Shown here one piece after another: positions 44,494-53,889 of a stretch of DNA of 64,000 nucleotides (its first letter is position 1; each line of letters begins with the position of its first letter). The notes under the pieces were generated by a model. That model saw nothing but the letters and a program-made list of their open reading frames with translations, was not told the DNA's origin and did not search any database. A program made the translations under genes and the position numbers. Origin of the DNA: Pictodentalium vernedei (taxonomy: Eukaryota > Mollusca > Scaphopoda > Dentaliida > Dentaliidae); assembly GCA_031216915.1 (NCBI GenBank), contig CM062296.1, forward strand, positions 449,500,287 through 449,564,286. Direction: 5' to 3'.

Positions 44494-44910
44494 ATGATGT
44501 TACATGGATCTTGCGAACATTTTGGTAGTAGTTTTGATCCAGATAATGTATCACCAACATCAAGTGGTATAGAAAATATTGGTGAAATTGAACAATTTCC
44601 TATTGCATCTTTAAATAATTCTTCACCAATAGAATTTTTAATTCCAAGACAAACAACCAAGTGGTTAGATCTTGCAGCATCTACACTTGAAGTTCAATTT
44701 AAAATTACAAAACAAGATGGGAGTGTTTTGGGTGGAGATACACAAATTGCTCCTATCAATAATTTTTTTCATAGCATGTTCAGTAAAATTGATGTTACAC
44801 TGAATGGCAATCTTATCACCACCAATACAGATCTTTATCCTTATAGAGCATATTTTGAGAATTTTCTTAGTTATTCAAAAGATGTGAAAAAAAACACATC
44901 TAGCTGCTAG
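44494..44910 (+). pseudogene. Major capsid protein, N-terminal part (frame broken)
   Basis: Forms the double jelly-roll capsid shell (hexon-like). This frame starts at ATG 44494 (or 44497) and gives about 138 residues before a tag at 44908. It contains IEFLIPRQTTKWLDLAAS and DVTLNGNLITTNTDLYPYRA, the first jelly-roll of the Polinton/adintovirus major capsid protein. The frame fails just after FENFLSYSKDVK, within or near the run of eight A at 44887-44894. The continuation is in the +1 frame. This could be a real mutation that inactivates the copy, a sequencing error in a homopolymer, or much less likely a programmed shift. Confidence 0.85.
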
Positions 44911-44914
44911 TGAG

Positions 44915-45793
44915 TTGTGGTATAGAGATACTCCTGGACACCTCACAGAAACTAGTAAAGCTTCGTCTAACAAAGGTTTGACTGAGCGAGCTAAAATAAT
45001 TGGTGGTAGCAAAAATGTACAACTAAGAGGAAAACTGCATTTAGATCTGTTTGTGCAAGATAAGTATTTACCAAATGGAGTTGAGATGAGAATTAAATTG
45101 CATCGTGCTCCAACTAAATTTTGTTTGATTGCTAGTGAACATGGAAAAATAGAAATTCAAAAAGCCATATTCAGAATACCGGCATTGGATTTATTTCCAA
45201 AATTTGCGAATGATCTTAATGCACAAATAGATCGAACAAATTATAAAATGCCCATAAGACGTAGTGAAATTAAAACTTTTACTATTGGAAGTGGTCTTCG
45301 TTCAAAAATAGAAGACTATCTGTTTCATAAACAGATGCCAAAACGAATTATTCTTGGTTTAGTTAGTAATAGAGATATAAATGGAGATATTGGCAGTAAT
45401 CCATTTAATTTTCAACATTTCGATTTGAATAAGTTGGAAATCACAATAGATGGACATTCCATTAAAGCACGTCCCTTTGAACCGAATTTTGAAGGTGGAC
45501 TTTATCTAAATTCATATTTATCATTGTATGAAGCTATGGGCTATTTTGGACAAAATCAATCATTTAATTTATCTTTGCAGGATTATGCAAAAGGGTATAC
45601 CCTTTGGGGTATTGATTTGACACCTGATCAGAGTAGTAGTGGGCCCTTGGCTCACCCAATAAAGTCTGGCAATCTTAGGTTTGAACTTCAGTTTGCTCAA
45701 GCTCTTCGAGAGGTGATCAACGTTGTTGTCTATGCAGAATTTGATAGTGAGATAGAAATCAACAAATTCAGAGAAGTGATATTTGACTATTAA
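44915..45793 (+). pseudogene. Major capsid protein, C-terminal part (frame broken)
   Basis: 292 residues, from a non-ATG ttg at 44915; the frame is open back to the A8 run. It starts WYRDTPGHL and includes LRGKLHLDLFVQDKYLPNG and VEMRIKLHR. The C-terminal jelly-roll follows, with GGLYLNSYLSLYEAMGYFG and GYTLWGIDLTPDQ. Both halves together give about 430 residues, normal for this family. Apart from the single frame change no other damage is visible. Confidence 0.88.
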
Positions 45794-45798
45794 ACAAG

Positions 45799-45915
45799 AT
45801 GAGTCAGTGTGAACATTGCAAGATGTGTAAAGAAAAAATACAAACATTATTTCAAGAATGTGTAGTGATAGAACTGACAAAATCCATTCAACAGAAAATG
45901 AAAAAATATCTGTGA
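45799..45915 (+). CDS. Very small Cys-rich ORF (38 aa)
   Basis: ATG at 45799 lies 6 bp after the major capsid stop. The peptide has a CEHCKMC cluster and a second Cys, and then a Lys/Gln-rich helix. It is not recognised; its position in a compact gene row and even spacing favour a real gene, but chance is possible. Confidence 0.4.
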   Translation: MSQCEHCKMCKEKIQTLFQECVVIELTKSIQQKMKKYL

Positions 45916-45952
45916 AGAAGAAAATCGAACCAACACAACAACATTAATAGAT

Positions 45953-46147
45953 ATGAACATTGCAGAGTGTTTACAGAAAGTGTGTCCAGTGACTATACTA
46001 TATAATCTACACAAGAGAGCAAGAAAAATAAACTTATTAGTATATTGTGCTCATATAGACTTTGAAATAGACTGCCAAAAAGACATTCAAAAGTGGGCAG
46101 ATTTAGTTAAAAGAGACTGGTCATATTATACAGGATATCTTGATTAA
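45953..46147 (+). CDS. Unknown small protein (64 aa)
   Basis: Starts at ATG 45953, 37 bp after the tiny Cys-rich ORF, and ends overlapping the upstream extension of the protease frame. It is hydrophobic in the middle (INLLVYCAHIDFEIDC), with an aromatic C-terminus (RDWSYYTGYLD). No family recognised. The same-strand position between capsid and protease genes supports it. Confidence 0.5.
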   Translation: MNIAECLQKVCPVTILYNLHKRARKINLLVYCAHIDFEIDCQKDIQKWADLVKRDWSYYTGYLD

Positions 46148-46181
46148 TGGCTCCGTGCCAGCCTTTTTCAAGGCTAAGAAG

Positions 46182-46652
46182 ATGGAAACCATACAATTAC
46201 AAACTATACTTGACAGTTCTCAAAGGTTATCATCCTTAAAAGGAAAAGTGTGTTCAAAAGACTTGTTACCAAAACGAAAACCTAAACACAGACAAGCATA
46301 TATTGTGAACACAGATTCATCAAAAGAACCAGGAGAACATTGGATAGCAATATATTTTAAAGACAATCATTCTGCTATCTACTTTGATTCATATGGTTTA
46401 CCACCATTAGATAGAGACATATACAATTTCATAGTGAAAAATACAGATTCCTGGACAATAAATACAATGAGACTACAAAGTGAATTTACTGTCGTGTGTG
46501 GAATGTACTGTATATTTGCTTTAGATCATCTTGCAAGAGGATATGATTTAGAGACAGTTCTTACTATTAAATTTGATCCAAGAAATTTCCAAGAGAATGA
46601 TAGAGATGTTCGACGATGGTTTGAGCAAACTTATAGACATTATTTGAAATAA
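46182..46652 (+). CDS. Adenain-like cysteine protease
   Basis: Should process capsid and core proteins during maturation. There are 156 residues from ATG 46182; the frame is open from 46140 but starts there only with ttg. The catalytic set of the adenovirus protease/Ulp1 fold is visible in order: His53 in EHWIAIYF, Asp69 in YFDSYG, Gln99 in LQSEFT, and Cys106 in VVCGMYC. The spacing and the short length match Polinton proteases. The next about 45 residues (FALDHLARGYDL...RWFEQTYRHYL) complete the fold. It is the last plus-strand gene; 'aataaa' follows at about 46657. No damage seen. Confidence 0.93.
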   Translation: METIQLQTILDSSQRLSSLKGKVCSKDLLPKRKPKHRQAYIVNTDSSKEPGEHWIAIYFKDNHSAIYFDSYGLPPLDRDIYNFIVKNTDSWTINTMRLQSEFTVVCGMYCIFALDHLARGYDLETVLTIKFDPRNFQENDRDVRRWFEQTYRHYLK

Positions 46653-47645
46653 CTGTAATAAATATCAGGTGTCAAAACAATCCCACAGAGGTAATTTTTT
46701 ACATCTTTTAGTTTTTTAAGTTTTTTTATTAAAAGTCAATCATCTATTATATAATTTTCGCCAGACATTTGTGTAACAGAGAGATAGGGTTTTTAGTTAT
46801 TTTTTATATTTGTTTCAAGATCAGATCACTTGAGTGATATCAGTTTTTTATTTGATACCCAAGATTGTTTTCAGAAAAACAATCTTGGGTATCAAATAAA
46901 AAAGCTAGCATAAAAAAGAATCTTGATGTAAATAGGTTTTCTCATGGATAGGCAAACTCAGATCTCGGTGTATATATGTTCAGAGTTCATTTCAATATAA
47001 TGATTCAACTTTAAATACAGTTTTGTCTTTTGTTAAAACCTCTGTGATAGTTTAGTCGATTTTTGTTAGGTTAGTCCTATAATCCCTTTTTTATCACCGT
47101 GTCCCTATTATCTCCCACCAGTAAAAAAGAGTTAAGAGTCACTTCTCTTTTTCACTGTGAGTATTAGGTTTTAATATTGTATGCATACTTATCGAAAACT
47201 TTTATAGTGTAACCTGATATACAGTTTATACTGTAGAGATAATTTTGATTGCTAAACATACAATGAATACTATTCTTACTATAGAAAAAACAACTATCAC
47301 AGAGAGTTCGACCACAACGCGAATCACTAAGTTTTTTTATTTTGTGCATGTGTTCTTGTGTTTTATTGTAAGCATAATTTCCTTATACTTACAACAAAAC
47401 ACAAGAAGACACACAAAATTTCCCCATTTATAGAAGTTGTATACACAGGATGGAGAGATGACAAAACCCAAAACCATATGGATAACCCCTAATATAAAAT
47501 GATTTTAAATTAATATAGACATTGGGCCACACTCTAGGGAGGGAACTGTTTTTTGTCTTTTCATAACAAAGACTTGATTGTGTACATGAGAAGATCTCTT
47601 TCTAATAGTGTGGTTGGCCCTTAGAAGGGCCGTTTTTAAAAATCT
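46653..47645. other. Right non-coding region of the Polinton
   Basis: Apart from the hairpin, it contains an inner copy (47538-47636) of part of the TIR (as at 31128-31235, 'aacaaagacttgattgtgtacatgagaagatctctttctaatagtgtgg'), in inverted orientation to the right TIR. No supported gene. Confidence 0.55.
46844..46903. terminator. Perfect 28-bp stem hairpin with poly(A) signals on both strands
   Basis: ttttttatttgatacccaag and its continuation pair exactly with 46875-46903 across a 3-4 nt loop. Both arms contain AATAAA on opposite strands. It lies between the plus-strand gene row and the two minus-strand ORFs, so it could end transcripts from both sides. Confidence 0.55.
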
Positions 47646-47798
47646 TCAGTTCCGTAGAGAGCTGTTTGGTAAAGCCATCTCTGCTTCGGTGAAGAATTCA
47701 CCTTCCCACACGTCTATAGTTGTTGGTAACATATCTTCATCTGTAAAGCAATCTTGTTCCCAGGGATAACTTCGTCCTACAAGAGCTTCTTCCTGCAT
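47646..47798 (-). CDS. Small acidic ORF (50 aa), minus strand
   Basis: ATG at 47798-47796, stop at 47648-47646. The peptide is acidic and balanced in composition (CFTDEDMLPTTIDVWEGEFF). It begins 18 bp after the stop of the 71-residue ORF, in another frame. It is not recognised; the pair may be one gene with a shift or two small genes. Confidence 0.4.
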   Translation of the reverse strand: MQEEALVGRSYPWEQDCFTDEDMLPTTIDVWEGEFFTEAEMALPNSSLRN

Positions 47799-47816
47799 AT
47801 GTACGGGGAGATCAAA

Positions 47817-48032
47817 TCAGTGCTTTGGTCGATTCTTGTACTGGATCTCCCCGAACGGATGAGTGGCGGCTTTGACGAATGGGTGGTCTTCAATCTTCTT
47901 AAGTTGTTCTTCCATCGAAAGTGTTGCCGACCACCACTTTCTCAAAGCCAAGGCGAATTCTTTATCAGCTCTCTGCCTCTTGGTTCTCTCATAACTCTCT
48001 ACGGAACTGTAATTGATCTTCGTTGGCTCCAT
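47817..48032 (-). CDS. Small charged protein (71 aa), minus strand
   Basis: Starts MEPTKINYSSVE in a good context (gacATGg) and is rich in Lys/Glu with two Trp, predicted helical (DKEFALALRKWW...MEEQLKKI). No family recognised. Upstream on the same strand lies a consensus splice donor (aagGTGAGT, intron start at 48103). A branch-like ctgac and an acceptor (ttgacAG, intron end at 48046) follow, giving a possible 58-nt 5' leader intron. Both features are read by eye. It lies just inside the right TIR, the only gene pair facing the main gene row. Confidence 0.5.
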   Translation of the reverse strand: MEPTKINYSSVESYERTKRQRADKEFALALRKWWSATLSMEEQLKKIEDHPFVKAATHPFGEIQYKNRPKH

Positions 48033-48177
48033 GTCTTTTTCCTCTCTGTCAAAGATGATTTTCTTTAGTCAGACGATGAAATGTATCCAAATCCTCAACT
48101 CACCTTCTTTCTATAGACAATCTGAGGATCGAAAATGCACTGAAGAACTCTCATGCGACAATTCGATCGAGTGCGGG

Positions 48178-49132
48178 AAAAAATCCAGGTCTGGGGTACA
48201 TAAAATATTTCCTTATAAAATAAAAACTTGCAAAATAGAAAAATAATTTGCAAACACAAAAAATATTTTCTTAGAAAATATATTTTGTGTTTGCAAATTT
48301 ATTTTCACAAAAAACTTTTTCATAAAATTATGAAAAAGCTTTTTGTAAAAATAATTTGCAAACACAAAATATATTTTCTTAGAAAATATTTTTTGTGTTT
48401 GCAAATTATTTTTCTATTTTGCGAAACCCAAAAAAACAAAAAATATTTAAGCTAAACAAAAATTATATTGCAAACCACAAAAACATTTAAGCTAAACAAA
48501 AAATTAATTTGCAAACTACAAAAAATAAATTAATGTACAGTGGAAACTTATAAGCCAGAAATGTACTATAGGATCTGGTCATAAAGCCTGATGCGGAGGC
48601 ATTATAGACCAAAGCATTTTTAACACTGAGTTTTCCATAGGGTCCATTGCCTTAGTGTTAAATTGTGAAACTTATAGACCCAAGAACTTATAGACCCAAG
48701 AACTTATAGACCAAACATCGTGGCAGCCCTTCTAAGGGCTACCCACACTATTAGAAAGAGATCTTCTCATGTACACAATCAAGTCTTTGTTATCTCAAAA
48801 AGACAAAAAACCAGTTCCCTTATCCTCCAGTGAAAAAAACTTATAAGCAAAAATGTACTATAGGATCTGGCCATAAAAAAAAAGCATGATGCGGTGGCAC
48901 TCTGGACCCAAGATCTGTGAAACTTATAGACCCAAGAACTTATAGACCCAAGATTTGTGAAACTTATAGACCCAACATGTATGCACTGTGCCACCAGTGC
49001 ATACATGTTGGGTCTATAAGTTCTTGGGTCTATAAGTTTCACAAATCTTGGGTCTATAAGTTCTTGGGTCTATAAGTTCTTGGGTCTATAAGTTTCACAG
49101 ATCTTGGGTCCAGAGTGCCACCCCCAACTACT
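48178..49132. repeat. Right terminal inverted repeat (955 bp)
   Basis: Inverse of 30861-31782. The inner boundary lies at the run of A at 48178-48183, after which the sequences diverge. Confidence 0.95.
48893..49122. repeat. Terminal hairpin with 16-bp iterons (right)
   Basis: Counterpart of 30871-31067, 33 bp longer because the centre is a more complete palindrome. Confidence 0.85.
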
Positions 49133-49138
49133 ACCCAT
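49133..49138. repeat. 6-bp target-site duplication, right (acccat)
   Basis: Identical to 30855-30860 and directly adjoining the last base of the right TIR. Confidence 0.9.
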
Positions 49139-49930
49139 CCAACTACTAACCGCGCTCAACATTGCTTAACTTCAATGATCTGCCGAATATCGGTTACCGC
49201 GACGCCACCGCCCCCCCCCCCCCCTCCAATAAAATGTACCAGAAAAGGGTAATTGTGAACCAATTATTTCTAGCCAAAATAACCACTAGCCTTTTACCAG
49301 CTAAAGCTCTGTGTGCAACGAATTTCAACATCTAAAGTTCATGATATTGACCTGTCAAAGATAACGTGCACTAGGCACGTACCCAGGATTCTATAATGGA
49401 TTGCCCTAGCCATTTTTGGGGGTGGGGTGGGGGAGGAAGATAATATTTGAAAGACCGTTGTGTGGGGGGTTTGGGGCCTCACTTAGTCCTAGCTAGGACC
49501 CTCGGTGATTGCCTCCTGCTCCCATTTCCCAGATGGGAAGTGGGAGTTGGAGCAATAACCGAAGGGTCCTAGTTAGGACTAGCCCCCCTCCCACCCCCCG
49601 CGAAAGGAAATTTTGTCAAAAAATAGTAAAAATTCAGTGCTTTGAAGCGAATCTGGGGCATTTGTAGCGTGTATCGCCCCTACATTGGAGGCCATTTTGG
49701 GGCTCTATGTGTGAAAGTTGATTTGGGCCAATGTTTTGGGGGGATGGGGGGGGGGGGGGGGGGGGGGGGCTCAGCGCCCTCCCCCATAGCTACACCACTT
49801 ACCTGTACGTATTTTACTTCCAAATATTTATTTCAAAGTTAATATAATTTTTCAATTTTAAATTCCTGCATACACAAACTCAGAATCAACAAACGCGTGT
49901 TCATAAAATTCGTCAAGTCAGTTATATTAA
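49139..49930. other. Host flank, no supported gene
   Basis: The first about 60 bp continue the host repeat split by the Polinton. Then come poly(C) at about 49211-49223, a small inverted pair (cctagctaggaccctcgg near 49488 and ccgaagggtcctagttagg near 49559) and a long poly(G) run at about 49747-49770. Confidence 0.4.
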
Positions 49931-52900
49931 GGGGTCGTCCAACCTAACTTTGGTCAATTTTTTGACATTTTTCCCAATGCCTGAGAAACAGATAAGAGAA
50001 ATAAGGAAAGGCAAATTATATATCAAAATAATGAGTAAAGTGCATAGAAAAGGTACATATATTTTTTTTCAGGAAAAAAAGTGAATTTTATGATTTTGAA
50101 GAAGATTAATTTGCAAATGGCATAAGTAACGAACCGGTAAAACCACAAAATAATCGGTAATTCGAAAGCCTTCTCCTCAATATAATGATAACATACTACA
50201 GACTCGGAGAAAGCATTTTTTTGACACACACTCTGGTGGGTTTTGACGTTTGAATGTAATAACATCAACACAAATTTTTGATGTTCCGGATGTGGCCATG
50301 TTTCAATGATGTTTTTCCGGTCATGTGATTACGATGTGGTTCTTGCAGAAATACTCAATTTGGGCAATCGTAAGAATGCAAGGACGTGATCACGCCCTTT
50401 ATTTGTTCGAGACAATGTATGAGCGTATTTGCAAACAGGTGACAGCAAGTACTTGAGCTGTTAATGTCATAACTGCAAAATATGGTTCGAAATTCCCTCT
50501 CGTGTTTACAGGCCGTCTGAACTTTTTTGTTGACAAAAAATCTGAATTATTGCGCACTAGAAAGACAACATGAACCACTTGTAAAAAAAATAACCGAGTG
50601 TATAAAATCGGGACGATACACATAAAATAAGGCAATATTCATAACAAAGTAAGCAGAATGCTTCAGAAATCACTTTTTCACGAAGTATATTCCAAGTGAC
50701 CAGGAACTATATTGAGTGTGTTAATTTCCCCCTGTCGCTGCGAAGTTATTTACGTCCAAGTAACCATGGAATTTGAAGACGGGTATGTTTGATGTCTGCA
50801 AAGGACCGATTGAAGATGGGTTGAAAATGATGCATTCGTGCTTTTAAATAAGGTGCGCTTGGACGATGCTGAGAATTTAGTTTTTTCTTCCAACCAACCA
50901 TAGTAATACAATGTCGATCAGTGGTTTTTTTTATCGTTTTACACTGACAAATGTGACAAATCTCCTTCACCGGAAACCATCCCCCAATTTGCATATCACA
51001 ATAAACATAACCGCTGTCACGGAGTGTCAGCGTGGCCGTGTGGTCAAAACCGAAACGAATTATCGAATGCACGGTCAATATTAGCTGCAATTGGCTTTTA
51101 AATAAATGAAATACACGAAATATTCGCAATTTCTTCATTATTCATGCCGAGTTACTTTTTAATCAAACCACATGCGTTCAGTTTCGTTTGTCGGCATCAA
51201 ACTGATATTGTTTGTGGTAATTAAATAGTACGAGAAGGCGAAGGAAGCCAAATATTTTTACATCATCTATTATTTAATTCAAATTGATAATTTCTTTTAT
51301 TTAACTGAAATTATGAACTGATAAGTTGGGTGTGTTGCGATTATTATGCCCCAGACCTGGAACTTAGTGGAAGTTGGAAAATCAAAGGTGCATTTAGGGT
51401 CGTGCAGTGGTGATCCCCTGTCCTCTTAATCTTAGTCTTACCCATTCATCATTGCATGTACCAACATTCCCCCTTGTATCTCAACCATTGCTACTCCAAT
51501 TTGAAGGATATTTGGTTTTGTGATCGAGCATCATGGAGAAACAATGCCTGTGTAGCTGCTGTAGCATGTGTTTCTTCCCACATTTTTTCAGAGTTGTGGT
51601 ACTTTTTCACTCTTTTGAGTTAGAAAATTTTGTTTATAACTAGTTGATTTGTTACAATTTGTTGCAGAGTGCCTGCTAATACCCTCAATTGTATTGCTGC
51701 AGAATTTTCTTGTGAAGATTTTGTTCCTATTACTTATCAAGCAACAACCTAATGAATATTCTGTATAAAGCCACCAATCTGATGTTTGACACTTTTATTG
51801 GAGCTGTTTTGAAGGCTTATGGAACTCAAAATGTTGATTATGGCAGGACTTTTCTATTCACCCATGAATCAATACATTAAGTGTTATAGTTGGAAGTAAG
51901 AAGCATGAAAGGTCCAGAACTAAAACTCTAAAAAGAATGTTTTGCAATGTAACATGATTTTTGCAGATACACTTATTTGGAGGTTTACCTGTCTGATAGT
52001 GTTTGGAACATGTGTGGCCAGGATCTTCAAAAAGAAAAAAGAGTTAAACTTTGAGAAAAAAGGCATATGCCTTGAGTGCCGGAGGTAGAGTCATACAAGG
52101 AAGAGAGCCCCCACCCCCCCCCCCAAATTTTCTGTGTCAAATGGAGCTCACTTGTCATCTTTTGGGGATTGCTTTGTGTACTGCGTTCTTGAAAAAAATA
52201 TGTGAGACCCTCTGGATGTGCCCTTCTGATCTCAATATGTCAGTAAGCCTCCTTGGGGAAAGTACATGCAATAATGGTTATGTAAGGTTGATTTGATGTG
52301 TTTTGAATAACAATGTACTTTTAAGTACATTAGATGGTTTATTGCAGTGACAGGTTACAGTTACCCTTATTTCTTCTCCAACAGATATCATGAGTGTATT
52401 GGTGTCCAAGAGTTAAACAAAGCTAATGTACTTATTGATAAACCAGACAAATTTAACAATTTAATCACTATCAAATTGATGCATGGGATAAAAGGGGTTT
52501 GTAAATATATTTATTCAACTACAATGTATGACTTTGCAGTGCATTCTACATAGGAGAATATCATATTTTCTTTCCAAACCATTACAGTAACACATACATC
52601 TTGATATTGGGAGACACTCTTTTGTCCTTCCATACTTCTTCTGCTGGACTCCTTCAAGTTGACCTTTGTTGAACTCCCCAAATCAAAACATAAACAAAAG
52701 AAAATGTCTGCCTTCAATCAGTGAGCACTCCACTTATAACATTTGGTCTCAATCTTCATTACTTTCATGAATTAGGAAAAGATTTCTTCGAGTATGTACT
52801 TAAATGTTTATAGAATACAGCTGTTATTTTATTTTGAGGTATTTTATTGTAAAAATTTTGTTCTCTTACTTATGCCATAGCAGACTTTCAGGTGGTGCTA

Positions 52901-53064
52901 TTTACACATGGCAGCAGTTCCATGGCAAATTTCAGTTTCCACATGTTCTATGTTTCATTCCAAGCATTTTGGTATATAATTTATTGGGGTTATTCATTTT
53001 GGGCCTTTTTTAGACTTGAAAGAAAATTACATGAAATTTGACCAAAGTTAGGTTGGACGTCCCC
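49931..53064. mobile_element. TTAA-flanked DNA element, 3.1 kb
   Basis: ggggtcgtccaacctaactttggtcaa at 49931 is repeated inverted at the right end (53064) with one difference. TTAA flanks both ends (49927-49930, 53065-53068), the target signature of piggyBac-type transposons. I see no transposase; the longest frame inside (130 codons, minus, 50746-51138) has no recognisable domain. It is therefore a non-autonomous element. Its right TIR provides the last codons and stop of the neighbouring TMEM79-like gene. Confidence 0.8.
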
Positions 53065-53662
53065 TTAAGGGGTGCCGGTAGATTGTTCGAGGTAGTGGCC
53101 CTTCCGTAAACAAGCAATACACAAGGTAAAACACCATACCCATATTAGGCAGCATTGTCCATGGAAAACCGTAGTCTCGGTTTAGAGAACTGGAACTCGT
53201 ATACCCGAAGAAGAAAATAAATCTCCCACACACAAACAAAATGACTACAATTGGTATCAACTTAAGGATTTCTCCTTCCAAGTAGGTACACAGTATCAAC
53301 TGACCAATGAACGAAACAATCAGCTGCTCAAATGTATTTGTCAAGATTTTGTTGTATACTTCAACATATCGCTCACCCCTTCCTACCACTGGATCAATTG
53401 CCGAGGTAGAAAATCTGGTTGCTGCAACTATGGAAATGAACACAGTCACTGGAATCAAACTAAGAACATTCCAACGAAGTGTGTATGTAATTTTATCCAA
53501 AGCACTGAGCTGTCCGTCTACGGATTTGGTGGGGTCTGGTAGAACATAGAATAGGGTGAAAGTCACCACAATTCCAAAGATAACCGATGTTGCAATTGTT
53601 TTCACAGTCTTTATTTTCTGATATCTGGACGAGGTTTTTAGTTTGTCAGTGTCCGTGGCCAT
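53048..53662 (-). CDS. TMEM79-like MAPEG-family membrane protein
   Basis: A host gene with 204 residues in one uninterrupted exon, start at ATG 53662-53660 (aacATGgcc; the frame is open from 53680). Hydrophobic segments lie at about 22-42, 64-84, 105-127, 132-153 and 170-186. The loop AIDPVVGRGERYVEVYNKILTNTFEQ with an invariant Asn/Glu-rich helix is typical of TMEM79 and MAPEG-like proteins. The family acts in membranes, but the molecular role of invertebrate members is not known to me. The last six residues and the stop lie in the TIR of the TTAA element: the frame crosses the TTAA and ends 18 bp inside. The sequence beyond the other end of the element would have given an almost immediate stop, so the insertion changed only the extreme C-terminus. 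Confidence 0.85.
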   Translation of the reverse strand: MATDTDKLKTSSRYQKIKTVKTIATSVIFGIVVTFTLFYVLPDPTKSVDGQLSALDKITYTLRWNVLSLIPVTVFISIVAATRFSTSAIDPVVGRGERYVEVYNKILTNTFEQLIVSFIGQLILCTYLEGEILKLIPIVVILFVCGRFIFFFGYTSSSSLNRDYGFPWTMLPNMGMVFYLVYCLFTEGPLPRTIYRHPLRGRPT

Positions 53663-53889
53663 GTTGATCGTTGTTGACAAGTCAAATCAAATGCGTCGAT
53701 ATCGCTCAAAGGTTGACAAAATCAACACATTGCTGCGACGCGTGTTATGTTGGATGACACAATTATCGAACATCGACAACAAACTGCAGTGATAACAGTG
53801 GTCTTAACATGTGGAGTGTCCGCGTTTTCATCGGCTCGGTGAACACGGTAAATAATAAATAGTATGGTGTACAGTTTGGGTCAAAAGTC

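Larger units (their letters stand above)
30861..49132 (+). mobile_element. Integrated Polinton/Maverick element, adintovirus-like, 18.3 kb
   Basis: Terminal inverted repeats start AGTAGTTGGGGG and end with the inverse (...CCCCCAACTACT). A perfect 6-bp duplication acccat lies at 30855-30860 and 49133-49138, the length known for Polintons. Inside are protein-primed DNA polymerase B, retroviral-type integrase, FtsK-type ATPase, penton-like and double-jelly-roll capsid proteins and an adenain-like protease, which together define a Polinton or adintovirus. Nearly all genes run left to right. Most frames are intact; the exception is a break in the major capsid gene. Intact TSD and co-linear TIRs argue for a fairly recent insertion. 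The element is AT-richer than many flanking regions. Confidence 0.95.

Noticed and set aside
44880-44925. Programmed ribosomal frameshift in the capsid gene
   Set aside because: Only a plain A8 run is visible, with no pseudoknot or rare-codon site that I can see; mutation or sequencing error is simpler. Kept as an open point in the findings.
50746-51138. 130-residue minus-strand ORF inside the TTAA element as a transposase
   Set aside because: No DDE-like motif or recognisable domain; composition does not stand out.
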